In this document: one piece after another, positions 27,057-36,676 of the stretch
Layout of the letters: each line of letters begins with the position of its first letter
Numbering within the stretch: the first letter of the stretch is position 1
Translations under genes and position numbers: made by a program
Assembly (NCBI RefSeq): GCF_014852685.1
Contig: NZ_JACZDF010000001.1
Span: forward strand, 248,001-312,000
Direction: 5' to 3'
DNA from: Flavimobilis rhizosphaerae
Lineage (GTDB): Bacteria > Actinomycetota > Actinomycetes > Actinomycetales > Cellulomonadaceae
DNA length: 64,000 nucleotides
The notes under the pieces: model-generated
What the model was told of the DNA's origin: nothing
Database searches by the model: none
What the model saw: only the letters and a program-made list of their open reading frames with translations

Positions 27057-28202
27057 GTGAGCATCAGCCGCACCAGCCGTCGCGCCGGGTCCCTCGTGGC
27101 CGTCGGCGCCCTCGCGTTCGCCCTCGCCGCCTGCAGCGACTCAGGAACGACGAACCCCGGCGCCACCGGCTCCACCGGATCGGGCAGCACGACCTCCGAC
27201 GCCCCCGCAGCGCTGAGCGGCACGCTCGCCGGCGCGGGCGCCTCGTCGCAGGGCAAGGCCATGGAGGGGTGGGCCGCGGGCTTCGCGGACATCGCCCCGG
27301 ACGTCCAGTTCTCCTACGACGCGGCCGGCTCGGGCGCGGGCCGCGAGCAGTTCCTCGCGGGCTCGACGCTCTTCGCCGGCTCCGACTCGGCGCTCAAGCC
27401 CGAGGAGATCACGGCGGCCGCTAAGCGCTGCTTCGGCGGCGAGGCCCTCGAGCTTCCCGTCTACATCTCGCCGATCGCCGTCATCTACAACCTCCCGCAG
27501 GTCTCTGCGGCGAACATCAACCTCGACGCGAAGACGCTCGCGCAGATCTTCGACGGCAAGATCACGAAGTGGAACGACCCGGCGATCGCCGCGCAGAACG
27601 AGGGCGTCGAGCTCCCCGACCTCGCGATCATCCCGGTGAACCGTTCCGACGAGTCGGGCACGACCGAGAACTTCACCGAGTACCTCGCCGCAGCCGGCGA
27701 GGGCGCGTGGACGCACGAGCCGTCGGGCGACTGGCCTGTCTCGGGCGGCCAGTCGGGCAACGGCACGTCGGGCATGGTCGACACCGTCAAGGCTGCCGAG
27801 GGCACGATCGGCTACGCCGACGCCTCGCGCGCCGGTGACCTCGGCACCGTCGCCATCAAGGTCGGCGACGCCTACGTCCCCTACTCCGCGGAGGCCGCGG
27901 CCAAGGTCGTCGACGCGTCGCCCGCCGCCGAGGGCGCGACCGACAAGCGCCTCGTCATCGAGCTCGACCGCACGACGACGGCCGAGGGCGCCTACCCGAT
28001 CGTCCTCGTCTCCTACGACATCGCGTGCTCGGTCTACGAGAACGCCGCGGACGTCGCGAACGTCAAGGCGTTCCTCACGTACGTCGCCTCCGAGGAGGGC
28101 CAGGCCCGCTCCGCGCAGCCCGACGTCGCCGGCTCCGCGCCGATCTCGGCCGAGCTCCGCACGAAGATCCAGGCCGCGATCGACGCGATCTCGGTGAAGT
28201 GA
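27057..28202 (+). CDS. pstS: phosphate ABC transporter substrate-binding lipoprotein
   Basis: A 381-residue periplasmic-type phosphate receptor tethered as a lipoprotein: N-terminal signal ending LAFALAAC with the lipid-modified Cys26, then a Thr/Ser/Gly-rich linker. Phosphate-binding motifs are present: GAGASSQGKAMEGW, SDSALKPEE, NRSDESGTTENFTEYL. In the pst operon with PstC, PstA and PstB, controlled by the PHO box. The GTG start follows GGA. Confidence 0.95.
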   Translation: MSISRTSRRAGSLVAVGALAFALAACSDSGTTNPGATGSTGSGSTTSDAPAALSGTLAGAGASSQGKAMEGWAAGFADIAPDVQFSYDAAGSGAGREQFLAGSTLFAGSDSALKPEEITAAAKRCFGGEALELPVYISPIAVIYNLPQVSAANINLDAKTLAQIFDGKITKWNDPAIAAQNEGVELPDLAIIPVNRSDESGTTENFTEYLAAAGEGAWTHEPSGDWPVSGGQSGNGTSGMVDTVKAAEGTIGYADASRAGDLGTVAIKVGDAYVPYSAEAAAKVVDASPAAEGATDKRLVIELDRTTTAEGAYPIVLVSYDIACSVYENAADVANVKAFLTYVASEEGQARSAQPDVAGSAPISAELRTKIQAAIDAISVK

Positions 28203-29374
28203 CCCCCGTGCCCACCTCCTCCCAGGACTCCACCGTCCCCGGCGGTGGGCAGGCCCCCCACGGGGCCGTGACGACCGCCGCCGGCACCCCAGCAGGGGTG
28301 CCGGCGGGCGGCCGCCGCACGACCGCAGCGACGATGGACGAGGACATGCACGACGACAGCTCGGCCTGGGCAGCGCCCGGGCCCACGGCCGTGGACCACC
28401 GGGTTTCGGGCCACGCGCAGCCGCCCGCGCCCGCGGTGTCGCTGCGCGCGAGCGGCGCCTCACGCGTCGCCGACACGATCTTCAAGGGCGTCTCGGGCGC
28501 GACGGGTGTGCTCATCCTCGTCGTCCTCGCGGCGGTCGCTGGCTTCCTCGTCCTGCGGGCCTGGCCCGCGCTCACCGCGAGCCCCGACGAGCTCGCGAAG
28601 ATCTCCTGGATGAACGGCCAGTCACTCCTCGAGTACGTCGGGCCGCTCGTCTTCGGCACCCTCCTCTCGGCGATCCTCGCGCTCGGCCTCGCGGTGCCCC
28701 TGTCGCTCGGCATCGCCTTGTTCATCACGCACTACGCGCCGCGCCGTGCCGCGCAGGCGCTCGGCTACGTCATCGACCTGCTCGCCGCGATCCCGTCGGT
28801 CGTCTACGGCCTGTGGGGCGCGTTGTGGCTCGCCCCCGTGCTCGACCCGATCTTCCGCTGGCTCTCGGACACGCTCGGCTTCATCCCGCTGTTCGCCGGC
28901 TACACGGCGCCCGCGCGCAACGTCCTCGCGGCCGCGACCGTCCTCGCGGTGATGATCATCCCCATCATCACGGCCGTCTCGCGCGAGGTGTTCTTCCAGA
29001 CTCCCGTCCTCCACGAGGAGGCCGCGCTCGCGCTCGGCGCGACCCGCTGGGAGACGATCCGCATGGCCGTCCTGCCGTTCGGCCGCTCGGGCCTCGTCTC
29101 GGCGTCGATGCTCGGCCTGGGCCGAGCGCTCGGCGAGACGATGGCGGTCCTCATGATCCTCTCGCCCGGGTACCTCTTCTCGTTCTTCCTCCTCAAGCCC
29201 GGCCAGCACCAGTCGATCGCGGCGAACATCGCCGCGAAGTTCCCGGAGGCCTCGGGCCTGTCGGTGTCGGTGCTCATCGCCACGGGCCTCGCGCTCTTCG
29301 TCATCACGCTCGCGGTCAACATGGTCGCGCGCTGGATCATCGCCCGCCGGGCCGAGTTCTCCGGAGCCAACTGA
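28199..29374 (+). CDS. pstC: phosphate ABC transporter permease PstC
   Basis: Membrane permease subunit. The 391 residues include an unusually long N-terminal extension of about 85 Pro/Ala/Thr-rich residues before the usual start region ([20 protein letters not shown]). Six membrane helices and the ABC-permease loop follow ([20 protein letters not shown], the EAA motif). The GTG at 28199 overlaps the pstS stop; GTG at 28208 or ATG at 28334 would shorten the extension. The stop overlaps pstA (TGATG). Confidence 0.93.
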   Translation: MTPVPTSSQDSTVPGGGQAPHGAVTTAAGTPAGVPAGGRRTTAATMDEDMHDDSSAWAAPGPTAVDHRVSGHAQPPAPAVSLRASGASRVADTIFKGVSGATGVLILVVLAAVAGFLVLRAWPALTASPDELAKISWMNGQSLLEYVGPLVFGTLLSAILALGLAVPLSLGIALFITHYAPRRAAQALGYVIDLLAAIPSVVYGLWGALWLAPVLDPIFRWLSDTLGFIPLFAGYTAPARNVLAAATVLAVMIIPIITAVSREVFFQTPVLHEEAALALGATRWETIRMAVLPFGRSGLVSASMLGLGRALGETMAVLMILSPGYLFSFFLLKPGQHQSIAANIAAKFPEASGLSVSVLIATGLALFVITLAVNMVARWIIARRAEFSGAN

Positions 29375-30432
29375 TGCCTGTCGCCACCGCACCCGCGAGC
29401 TCCGCGCTCACCCTCACGGGCAACCGGCTGCCGCGCTGGGCGCCGTGGGCGTCCGTCGCGGGCTCCGCCCTCGTCGCGTGGGGCGTGCTCGTCCTCACCG
29501 GCGAGCACACGGCCACGACGGTCGCCGCACTCACCGCGCTCCTCCACGCGGTCGCGCTCACCTCCGTGTCCCGCTATGTCGAGGGGCCGCGCCGTGCGAC
29601 GGACAGGCTTGCGACGACGCTCGTCACGGTCGCGTTCCTCCTCGCGCTCGTCCCGCTGGTCTCGCTGCTGTGGACCGTCGTCTCGCGCGGCGCCGTCCTC
29701 TTCTCGGGGACGTTCCTCACGACGGACATGGTCGGGGTCTTTGGCGACATGACGTCGGGCGGCGTCGCGCACGCGATCGTCGGCACGCTCATGGTGACGC
29801 TCACCGCGACCCTCATCTCCGTGCCGATCGGCCTGCTCACGGCGATCTACCTCGTCGAGTACGGGCGCGGGCCGCTCGCCAAGGGCATCACGTTCTTCGT
29901 CGACGTCATGACGGGCATCCCGTCGATCGTCGCGGGCCTCTTCGCGTTCGCACTCTTCACACTCCTCATGGGGCCGGCGTACCGCTCGGGTCTCATGGGC
30001 GCGGTGGCGCTCGCGGTCCTCATGACGCCCGTCGTCATCCGGTCGGTCGAGGAGATGCTGCGGCTCGTGCCGAACGAGCTGCGCGAGGCGTCGTACGCGC
30101 TCGGCGTGCCGAAGTGGCTGACGATCCTCAAGGTCGTCCTGCGGACCTCGGTCGCGGGCATCGTCACGGGGGTCATGCTCGCGATCGCCCGCGTCATCGG
30201 CGAGACCGCGCCCCTGCTCATCACCGTCGGCATGATCACGCGCACGAACTGGGACGTCTTCGAGGGGCGCATGGCCACGCTGCCGGTGTTCGCCTACTCG
30301 CAATACCAGCAGGGCGGCGTGGGCGTCGACCGGGCGTGGGCGGCGGCGCTCACCCTCATCCTCATCGTCATGCTCCTCAACCTCGTGGCGCGTGGCATCA
30401 GCCGGGCGTTCCGCCCCAAGACCGGCCGCTGA
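29374..30432 (+). CDS. pstA: phosphate ABC transporter permease PstA
   Basis: Partner permease to PstC. Of 352 residues, about the first 75 form an additional helical pair not found in minimal PstA. The core starts near [20 protein letters not shown], with the EAA loop at [20 protein letters not shown] and the motif [17 protein letters not shown]. It is translationally coupled to pstC. Confidence 0.94.
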   Translation: MPVATAPASSALTLTGNRLPRWAPWASVAGSALVAWGVLVLTGEHTATTVAALTALLHAVALTSVSRYVEGPRRATDRLATTLVTVAFLLALVPLVSLLWTVVSRGAVLFSGTFLTTDMVGVFGDMTSGGVAHAIVGTLMVTLTATLISVPIGLLTAIYLVEYGRGPLAKGITFFVDVMTGIPSIVAGLFAFALFTLLMGPAYRSGLMGAVALAVLMTPVVIRSVEEMLRLVPNELREASYALGVPKWLTILKVVLRTSVAGIVTGVMLAIARVIGETAPLLITVGMITRTNWDVFEGRMATLPVFAYSQYQQGGVGVDRAWAAALTLILIVMLLNLVARGISRAFRPKTGR

Positions 30433-30452
30433 GCCACCGAAAGGCTTCCAGA

Positions 30453-31232
30453 ATGTCCAAGCGCATCGACGTCGAGAACCTCGACGTCTACTACGGAGAC
30501 TTCCTCGCGGTCGAGGGCGTGTCGATGGCGATCGAGCCGCGCTCGGTCACGGCGCTCATCGGCCCGTCGGGCTGCGGCAAGTCGACGTTCCTCCGCACGC
30601 TCAACCGCATGCACGAGGTCATCCCCGGCGCGCGCGTCGAGGGGCGGGCTGTCATGGACGGCCAGGACCTCTACGCGCCCGAGGTCGACCCGGTGCAGGT
30701 GCGCCGTCAGGTCGGCATGGTGTTCCAGCGGCCCAACCCGTTCCCGACGATGTCGATCGCAGACAACGTCCTCGCGGGCGTCCGCCTCAACAACAAGCGC
30801 ATCTCCAAGGGTGACGCCGCGGACACGGTCGAGCGGTCGCTGCGTGGCGCGAACCTCTGGAACGAGGTCAAGGACCGTCTCGACAAGCCGGGCTCGTCGC
30901 TCTCGGGCGGTCAGCAGCAGCGCCTGTGCATCGCCCGGGCGATCGCCGTCGAGCCTCAGGTGCTCCTCATGGACGAGCCGTGCTCGGCGCTCGACCCGAT
31001 CTCGACGCTCGCGATCGAGGACCTCATGAGCGAGCTGAAGAACGACTACACGATCGTCATCGTCACGCACAACATGCAGCAGGCCGCGCGAGTCTCGGAC
31101 CGTACGGCGTTCTTCAACATCGCGGGCACGGGGCAGCCGGGCAAGCTCATCGAGATGGCGGACACGCCGACAATGTTCTCCTCGCCGTCCGTGCCGGCGA
31201 CGGAGGACTACATCTCGGGCCGCTTCGGGTGA
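30453..31232 (+). CDS. pstB: phosphate ABC transporter ATP-binding protein
   Basis: A 259-residue ATPase: Walker A in [21 protein letters not shown]-loop [14 protein letters not shown], signature [20 protein letters not shown], Walker [14 protein letters not shown] and H-loop [16 protein letters not shown]. All are standard PstB features. It closes the pst operon, followed by a terminator hairpin. Confidence 0.97.
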   Translation: MSKRIDVENLDVYYGDFLAVEGVSMAIEPRSVTALIGPSGCGKSTFLRTLNRMHEVIPGARVEGRAVMDGQDLYAPEVDPVQVRRQVGMVFQRPNPFPTMSIADNVLAGVRLNNKRISKGDAADTVERSLRGANLWNEVKDRLDKPGSSLSGGQQQRLCIARAIAVEPQVLLMDEPCSALDPISTLAIEDLMSELKNDYTIVIVTHNMQQAARVSDRTAFFNIAGTGQPGKLIEMADTPTMFSSPSVPATEDYISGRFG

Positions 31233-31262
31233 CCTGAGCGCGGAACCTCTCTTCCCTCAGCC

Positions 31263-31304
31263 CGACGACGCCCGGCCGCACCCCATCGCGGCCGGGCATC
31301 GTCG
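31263..31304 (+). terminator. terminator hairpin after pstB
   Basis: A 17-bp stem with one mismatch (31263-31279 with 31288-31304, core CGCCCGGCCGC), 30 bases past the pstB stop. Confidence 0.75.
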
Positions 31305-31355
31305 CCTCTGAGGAGGCTCGGAGGTCCGGGGCTCACGCCACGGGGCGAGCGCGCC

Positions 31356-31817
31356 TCAGGACGCGGCGGGCACGTGGTCCGCGTACTCGGAGAGCGTGCC
31401 GTCGAGGACGGGCACGGGAACCTCGGTGGCGTTCTCCGGGGTGCCGACGGGGATGCGCAGGAGCGAGCCAGGTGCGGCGGCGACCGCCGAGATCGTGGCC
31501 TCCTCGCCGGTCTCGCCGCCGAGGAGGACGGTCGAGCGTGCGGGGACGTCGAAGCGCAGGGTGTCGATCGCGACGGTGACGTCGGTCGTGCCGTTGTTGA
31601 CGAGGCCGCCCTGGACGGCACCGGGCGCGCCCTCGGCGGACGTGAGGACGAGGAGGTTCTCGGCTGTGACGCCGTCGGCGATCTCGACGCGGATGCCGTC
31701 CGAGGCCGCGTACGGGCGGTCCGTCGTGATGGGCGAGCAGGCGGCGAGGCCCGCGACGACGGCGAGGGAGAGGGCGGCGGCGGCCCCGCGGCCGGTGCGG
31801 GTCTGCAGGCGGTTCAC
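31356..31817 (-). CDS. small lipoprotein, function unknown
   Basis: A 153-residue exported lipoprotein: signal peptide ending VVAGLAAC with Cys27, then a beta-rich domain ([56 protein letters not shown]) resembling small immunoglobulin-like folds. Similar lipoproteins occur near carD in related actinobacteria. The GTG start has AGGAG five bases upstream. The 218-base gap up to carD holds the two divergent promoters. Confidence 0.75.
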   Translation of the reverse strand: MNRLQTRTGRGAAAALSLAVVAGLAACSPITTDRPYAASDGIRVEIADGVTAENLLVLTSAEGAPGAVQGGLVNNGTTDVTVAIDTLRFDVPARSTVLLGGETGEEATISAVAAAPGSLLRIPVGTPENATEVPVPVLDGTLSEYADHVPAAS

Positions 31818-32001
31818 GTGTGCTCCTGTGTGCTCGTTCCGCGGCGCACACCCGGACGTGCGTCCCAGGTCGGTGCGGCGGTCGTGTGGTAGAGGTGTCC
31901 CGGCCCAACTCTAGTGCCCCGCCGGTGGTCGGCGGGCCTCGCGGCGTCCACGGAGCGGCACCGAGGGCGGAAGGCCCCCGTGATTCCGCCCTTTTCCGTG
32001 G

Positions 32002-32007
32002 TAAGAT
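32002..32007 (+). promoter_or_regulatory. -10 element of carD
   Basis: TAAGAT stands out in a GC-rich stretch, 28 bases before the carD ATG; an AAAGGGGATCC leader sequence lies between. The -35 is weak, as expected for rRNA- and CarD-type actinobacterial promoters. Confidence 0.55.
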
Positions 32008-32035
32008 GGTCGTCCGCGAAAGGGGATCCAATCCA

Positions 32036-32518
32036 ATGACTTTCTCAGTGGGGGAGACCGTCGTCTACCCGCACCACGGTGCTGCGCTGATCGAAGAGAT
32101 CAAGACTCGGACGATCAAGGGTGTCGACAAGGTCTACCTCAAGCTCAAGGTCGCCCAGGGTGACCTGACGATCGAGGTCCCGGCCGAGAACGTCGACCTC
32201 GTGGGTGTCCGCGACGTCGTTGACCAGCAGGGTCTCGACAAGGTGTTCGAGGTGCTCCGCGCCCCGTATACGGAGGAGCCGACCAACTGGTCGCGCCGCT
32301 ACAAGGCCAACCTCGAGAAGCTCGCGTCGGGTGACGTCATCAAGGTCGCCGAGGTCGTGCGTGACCTCTCGCGCCGCGACGCTGACCGTGGCCTTTCGGC
32401 CGGCGAGAAGCGCATGCTCTCGAAGGCCCGTCAGATCCTCGTCTCGGAGCTCGCGCTCGCCGAGAACACCGAGGAGGAGAAGGCCGAGGCCATCCTCGAC
32501 GAGGTGCTCGCGTCCTGA
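32036..32518 (+). CDS. carD: CarD family transcriptional regulator
   Basis: Global RNA-polymerase-binding protein that stabilises open complexes. The 160 residues have the N-terminal Tudor-like RNAP-interaction domain ([20 protein letters not shown], about residues 3-60) and a helical C-terminal DNA-binding domain ([20 protein letters not shown], including the conserved Trp and basic patch). An upstream in-frame extension lacks family similarity. It is followed by a strong terminator, and the carD-ispD-ispF order is conserved among actinobacteria. Confidence 0.96.
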   Translation: MTFSVGETVVYPHHGAALIEEIKTRTIKGVDKVYLKLKVAQGDLTIEVPAENVDLVGVRDVVDQQGLDKVFEVLRAPYTEEPTNWSRRYKANLEKLASGDVIKVAEVVRDLSRRDADRGLSAGEKRMLSKARQILVSELALAENTEEEKAEAILDEVLAS

Positions 32519-32536
32519 CGCGACACTCATCGACTC

Positions 32537-32573
32537 GCAGGAGCCCCGCACCGTCCCGGTGCGGGGCTCCTGC
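32537..32573 (+). terminator. terminator hairpin after carD
   Basis: A perfect 17-bp stem (core GGAGCCCCGCACC) with a 3-nt loop, 18 bases after the carD stop, ending near a short T-containing run. Confidence 0.85.
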
Positions 32574-32609
32574 TCTGTCCGGGCCGTGCCTCCACGTCCC
32601 ACCCGTCTG

Positions 32610-32660
32610 CGACTCGGAGGTCCGCGGCACCGTGCGATGATGCCCGGGGCCTCCGAGCGG
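32610..32660. repeat. degenerate family C palindromic repeat
   Basis: CGACTCGGAGG on the left and CCTCCGAG on the right enclose GGCACC/GATGCC. This is the same outer start and GCACC core seen at 18287-18399 and 33439-33552, but with more mismatches. Between carD and ispD. Confidence 0.55.
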
Positions 32661-32684
32661 CGGGGGTGGCGGTAGGTTCGGGGC

Positions 32685-33449
32685 ATGCTCCGCTCCGCGA
32701 TCCTCACGGCCGCCGGCTCCGGCTCCCGGCTCGGGTCGACGCTCCCCAAGGCTCTCGTCCCGCTCGACGGCGTCCCGCTGCTCGTCCACGCCGCCCGCAG
32801 GCTCCTCGCGTCGGGCGAGGTGACGACCCTTGTCGTCACGGCCCCGGCCGCGCACGTCGACGACGTCCGGGCGGCGCTCGCCGGCCTCACGCTCCCCGAC
32901 GGCACGCCGCCCGCGCTCACCGTCGTCCCGGGCGGTGCGAGCCGGCAGGCGTCGGTCGCGGCAGGGCTCGCGGCGCTCCCGCCGGGCGACGGCACGGTGC
33001 TCGTCCATGACGCGGCCCGAGCGCTCACGCCTCCCGACGTCGTCGCGCGCGTCGCCCGCGCCGTCGCCGCGGGGCACGTCGCGGTGACGCCGCTCGTGCC
33101 CGTCGTCGACTCGCTCCAGGCCGTCGCCGACGGCGCGTTCGCGGCGGGGCACCTGCCCGTCGGTGGTGTGCCGACGCTCGGCGCGACACCGCGGACGGGC
33201 CTTGGCATCGTCCAGACTCCGCAGGGCTTCGACCGGGCGACGCTCGACGCCGCGCACGCGGCGGCCCGGGCCGCGGGGGTTGACGGGTCGGACGAGGCGA
33301 CGGCCGCGACCGACGACGCGACGCTCGTCGAGCGTGCCGGCCACCGCGTCCACGCTGTCGCGGGCGACGAGCTTGCGCTGAAGATCACGACGCGCCGCGA
33401 CCTGGCGCTCGCGACGCTTCTCCTCGCGGACCAGCCCCGCGACTCGTAG
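32685..33449 (+). CDS. ispD: 2-C-methyl-D-erythritol 4-phosphate cytidylyltransferase
   Basis: Third enzyme of the MEP isoprenoid pathway, forming CDP-methylerythritol. The 254 residues have the nucleotide-binding LTAAGSGSRLGSTLPKALVP near the N-terminus, then VVPGGASRQASVAAGLAAL, VLVHDAARALTPPDVV, IVQTPQGFDRATL and ITTRRDLALA. TAGGTT ends 7 bases before the ATG. Unusually, the last codons and the stop (Asp-Ser-TAG) are themselves part of a family C palindromic repeat that continues past the gene. Confidence 0.94.
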   Translation: MLRSAILTAAGSGSRLGSTLPKALVPLDGVPLLVHAARRLLASGEVTTLVVTAPAAHVDDVRAALAGLTLPDGTPPALTVVPGGASRQASVAAGLAALPPGDGTVLVHDAARALTPPDVVARVARAVAAGHVAVTPLVPVVDSLQAVADGAFAAGHLPVGGVPTLGATPRTGLGIVQTPQGFDRATLDAAHAAARAAGVDGSDEATAATDDATLVERAGHRVHAVAGDELALKITTRRDLALATLLLADQPRDS

Positions 33450-33552
33450 GGGCCCTGCACCTTCGCATGGTGCTGAGGCGCTACGCGTCCGGGAGGGGAT
33501 CGGACTTGTAGGTTGGGGGCACCATCGCATGGTGCTGGGGCGCGACGAGCCG
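33439..33552. repeat. intergenic palindromic repeat family C, two further copies
   Basis: Copy one (33439-33490) has a GCACC-TTCGCA-TGGTGC core between CGACTCGTAG and a degenerate right arm; its left arm includes the ispD stop codon. Copy two (33500-33552) has the core GGCACCATCGCATGGTGCT. Located between ispD and ispF, which are otherwise adjacent. Confidence 0.8.
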
Positions 33553-33586
33553 CTCCGGGAGTAGCCGCACGACGAGGAGTTCACGC

Positions 33587-34096
33587 ATGACCGCCGACGC
33601 CCGCCGCCCCTTCCCGCTCCCGCGCACGGGCATCGGCGTCGACGTCCACGCGTGGGCCGGCGACGACGACCCGCGTGACCTCGCCCTCGCCGGCCTCACG
33701 TGGCCGGGCGAGCGGCCCCTCGCGGGCCACTCGGACGCCGACGCGGCCGCGCACGCGGCGGCGGACGCGCTCTTCTCGGCCTCGGGGCTCGGCGACCTGG
33801 GATCGAACTTCGGGACGTCGGAGCCCGCGTGGGCGGGCGCCGCCGGCACGGTGCTCCTCGCCGAGGCAGCACGGCGCGTGCGTGCCGCGGGTTTCGAGAT
33901 CGGGAACGTCGCGGTGCAGGTCGTCGGCAACCGGCCGCGCCTCGGCCCGCGCCGGGACGAGGCTGCGGCCGCGCTGAGCGCGGCGTGCGGCGCGCCCGTG
34001 ACGGTGAGCGCGACGACGACCGACGGGCTCGGGTTCACGGGCCGTGGCGAGGGCATCTGCGCGATCGCGACAGCGCTCGTCGTCGAGGTGCGCTGA
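33587..34096 (+). CDS. ispF: 2-C-methyl-D-erythritol 2,4-cyclodiphosphate synthase
   Basis: Fifth MEP-pathway enzyme. The 169 residues carry the metal-binding GIGVDVHAW (Asp, His), [20 protein letters not shown] (third ligand His) and the C-terminal [19 protein letters not shown]. The loop after LGDLGSN reads [13 protein letters not shown], where enterobacterial enzymes have FPDTDPxxKGADS. GAGGAG lies 7 bases before the ATG. It follows ispD after a palindromic repeat instead of being fused to it. Confidence 0.93.
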   Translation: MTADARRPFPLPRTGIGVDVHAWAGDDDPRDLALAGLTWPGERPLAGHSDADAAAHAAADALFSASGLGDLGSNFGTSEPAWAGAAGTVLLAEAARRVRAAGFEIGNVAVQVVGNRPRLGPRRDEAAAALSAACGAPVTVSATTTDGLGFTGRGEGICAIATALVVEVR

Positions 34097-34114
34097 CCGC
34101 CCGGACCCGTCCCG

Positions 34115-35194
34115 TCAGAAGAGCTTGCCGAGCAGCGACGGCAGCACGAGGACCGCGACGACGGCGGCGACGATGCCGAGGCAGCCGAGCGCGCACCCGA
34201 CCTGACTGCGCCGCACCTTGGCGCGGTCCATGGGGAAGTCGCCGTCGACGTCGCCCGTGCGCCCGTTGACGACGGCCTCGTACGTCGTGCCCTCGTGCAC
34301 GTAGGTGAGCCGCCAGTACGGGGCGAGGAAGAGTCCGAGGCGCACGTCGGACCACGCGGTGAGCAGGTGGTCGATCCGCTGGTCGTCGCCGCCGATCGAG
34401 CGGCGGACGTCGCGCTCGATCGTGTCCTCGGCCTCGTCCTTCATCTCGTCGACGGCGGCCGACGGCTCGATGTCGAAGCGTGCGGCGGCGTGACCCGCGA
34501 CGAGCGCCGGCACGTACGGCACGACGTGCTTGAGCTTCGGCAGGGACTCGTCGTCCCAGAGCTCGTCGGTGAGGTTGGAGGCGACCAGCGGGTCGCCGAC
34601 GACGTCGCGGACCGTCGTGCCGGCGGCCTCGTACCAGACGAGCTCGCTGCGTTCGCCGGAGCCGCGGACGTCGCCGCGGGCGCCGCGGTACGTCGTCGTC
34701 GCGCGGGCCGTCGGGCTCCACCAGGGGGCGAGGACCGAGCGGACGGACTCAGCGGCGGTGACCTCGCGGAGCGAGTCGACGCCGAGCTTCCGACCGTGGA
34801 GCCACGCGAGGAAGGCCGTGCGCGCGTCGTCCTGCGTGACCTTGAACGGGATGACGCCCGTCGGGGTGAGGACGGCCTCGCCTGCGGCGAGCGGCACGAG
34901 CGCGGCGCCGCAGAAGGAGCACGACGTGGCGACGGCGGTCGTCGCAGTCGTCGCGCCGCAGCCGGAGCAGCGCAGGGTGACGCCGCCGAGCTGGTCGGCG
35001 GTGCGACCGGCGGTGGTCGTCACCCAGTCGTCGTACGCGTGGAACGCCATGTCGGTCGCGGGCGGCACGGGGACGACGAGGGTCGTCGAGCAGGACCCGC
35101 AGCGCAGGAGGTCGGTCGCTGGTTCGTGGGTCATGCCGGAGCCGCACGTGGGACAGGAGACGTCGAGGTGGGCCGACGAGCTCTTCTTCGCCAT
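34115..35194 (-). CDS. zinc-ribbon, membrane-anchored protein of unknown function
   Basis: A 359-residue protein beginning with two C4 zinc ribbons (CPTCGSGMTHEP...LRCGSC and RCSGCG...CSFCG, within residues 13-100). A central domain follows with VIPFKVTQDDARTAFLAWLH and LAPWWSPTARATTTYRGARG, then one C-terminal membrane helix (LGIVAAVVAVLVLPSLLG). This is the layout of actinobacterial zinc-ribbon proteins with TFIIB-type domains. It may be a membrane-tethered adaptor; no catalytic motif is seen. The ATG 16 codons into the open frame (MAKKSS) is the natural start. Confidence 0.75.
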   Translation of the reverse strand: MAKKSSSAHLDVSCPTCGSGMTHEPATDLLRCGSCSTTLVVPVPPATDMAFHAYDDWVTTTAGRTADQLGGVTLRCSGCGATTATTAVATSCSFCGAALVPLAAGEAVLTPTGVIPFKVTQDDARTAFLAWLHGRKLGVDSLREVTAAESVRSVLAPWWSPTARATTTYRGARGDVRGSGERSELVWYEAAGTTVRDVVGDPLVASNLTDELWDDESLPKLKHVVPYVPALVAGHAAARFDIEPSAAVDEMKDEAEDTIERDVRRSIGGDDQRIDHLLTAWSDVRLGLFLAPYWRLTYVHEGTTYEAVVNGRTGDVDGDFPMDRAKVRRSQVGCALGCLGIVAAVVAVLVLPSLLGKLF

Positions 35195-35344
35195 AGGGGT
35201 GTCCTTCTGGGAGGTCTGACCGGAACGTGGAACCGGCGTCACCCTAGCGCCTGCGCGGGGAGCTGCGGGCTGTCAAGGGCCGTTGTGCGGCATCTGCGGC
35301 AGCGCTAGCCTTCGGGGACAGGTGATCGCGGGGAGGCGACGGAC

Positions 35345-36247
35345 GTGGACGTTCGGCAGCGCCGTAGGGCGGTGTTCTGGTGCGGGCTGCTCGTCGTGGT
35401 CGCGGCTGCGCTCGCGGCCTGCGCGGCGGAGGACGCGCCGACGAGGCCGTCGGGCTCGGAGACGCCTGCGACCTCGACACCGGCGACCCCGACGACGGCG
35501 CCCTTCGTGACGACCGGTGACCGCACGCCGCTCGACTGCCCCGTCATCGCGGCGGACGAGAAGGCCGCGGCCGAGAACACGTTCCTCGTCGACGAGGACT
35601 GTGCTGCGCGCAGGCTCGCGACGGAGGCGTGCGCGCTCACGGTGACGGACCCGGTGCCGCTCCCGGCGGAGGAGACTACCGGGGCGACGCGGGCGTTCGG
35701 CTACGCGACGTCGCAGGGCGATCGCGTCGTGCTCGCGCTCCTGCCCGGCCTCGACCCCGCGAACGATCACGAGCCCGAGTACGTCCTCGCGTGCGGGGAG
35801 CGGCGCAACGCGGCGGTCCTCACACGGGGTGACGCCGACTCGCTCCTCCGGTGGCCCGACACGGGCGGGGAGAACCGGGCGCTCACCGAGGTCCGCAGGC
35901 TCGGCGCGGACCCTGCGGCCGAGATCGCGCCCGGCTGCCCTGGCACGCCCGCGTCGGTGGCGGCCGAGGACGCGGGGCGCTGCGTGCTCGACGCGTGGGT
36001 CGAGGGCCGGCTGTGGGACGTCGGGTTCTACGCGGCGACGGGAGTGCGTGAACGCTTCGACGGCGACCCGCCGACCGGCGTGGTGTGGGACGGCTGCCGT
36101 GAAGCGACCCTCGGCAGGACCGCGGAGTCCTGCTACGGGCAGTTCTCGGAGAACGGCTCGCTCGCCGAGCTGTCGATCGCGCACGACGAGTTCTCGGGGC
36201 TGCGGTGGGTGACGGCGGCCGACTTCGTCCACCCCGACGAGGGCTGA
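35345..36247 (+). CDS. lipoprotein, function unknown
   Basis: A 300-residue exported lipoprotein: signal peptide with lipobox LAAC (Cys26), a Thr/Pro-rich spacer (about residues 30-58), then a globular domain with seven further cysteines (for example DCPVIAADEK, DEDCAARRLATEACALT, VLACGERRNA, GCPGTPASVA, CREATLGRTAESCYG) that probably form disulfides outside the membrane. GGGGAGG lies 8 bases before the GTG. No recognised family. Confidence 0.75.
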   Translation: MDVRQRRRAVFWCGLLVVVAAALAACAAEDAPTRPSGSETPATSTPATPTTAPFVTTGDRTPLDCPVIAADEKAAAENTFLVDEDCAARRLATEACALTVTDPVPLPAEETTGATRAFGYATSQGDRVVLALLPGLDPANDHEPEYVLACGERRNAAVLTRGDADSLLRWPDTGGENRALTEVRRLGADPAAEIAPGCPGTPASVAAEDAGRCVLDAWVEGRLWDVGFYAATGVRERFDGDPPTGVVWDGCREATLGRTAESCYGQFSENGSLAELSIAHDEFSGLRWVTAADFVHPDEG

Positions 36248-36253
36248 GCCCGT

Positions 36254-36676
36254 TCAGCGCTCGTGCGTGACGGGCCGCAGCCGCACGGGAAGCTTCGCGA
36301 CGACGAGGTCGTAGGAGTCCTCGAGCAGCTGCTCGAGGAGCATCGGATCGAGGTCGTCGTGGAGGACGAGCGACACCCAGTGCCGCTTGTGCATGTGCCA
36401 GCCAGGCAGGACGTCGTCGTGCGCGGCGACGAGCCCGTCGACGAGCACGGGCTCGACCTTGAGGTTGACGAAGGCGTGCTCGGTGCTCACCCGGGGTGAG
36501 CTCGTGAGCAGCGCGAACATGCGGCCATGGATGCGGAACGCCTCGGCGTCGGGCCCGAAGGGGAAGTCGCTGCGGGCGTCGGGCAGCGCGAGTGCGAGCG
36601 CGCGCAGCGCGCGGACCGAGGGCCCGGGCCGCGGCCCGGCTGCGGCTCCGGGAGCGGCTCCGGGAGCGTCGGTCAC
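36254..36676 (-). CDS. MmcQ/YjbR family DNA-binding protein
   Basis: A 140-residue protein with the YjbR fold: ALALPDARSDFPFGPDAEAF, RIHGRMFALLTS, FVNLKVEPVLVDGLVAAHDD, WHMHKRHWVSLVLHDDL and the C-terminal LLEDSYDLVVAKLPVRLR. E. coli YjbR is a CyaY-like fold; its role is not established. The first 20 residues are a Gly/Ala/Pro tail. The GTG start overlaps the stop of the oxidase gene upstream on the same strand. Confidence 0.85.
   Translation of the reverse strand: MTDAPGAAPGAAAGPRPGPSVRALRALALALPDARSDFPFGPDAEAFRIHGRMFALLTSSPRVSTEHAFVNLKVEPVLVDGLVAAHDDVLPGWHMHKRHWVSLVLHDDLDPMLLEQLLEDSYDLVVAKLPVRLRPVTHER

Noticed and set aside
33587-34096. Variant loop (FGTSEP in place of FPDTDP) in IspF as an inactive enzyme
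   Set aside because: All metal-binding and nucleotide motifs are intact, and this loop form appears to be a lineage variant in related actinobacteria.
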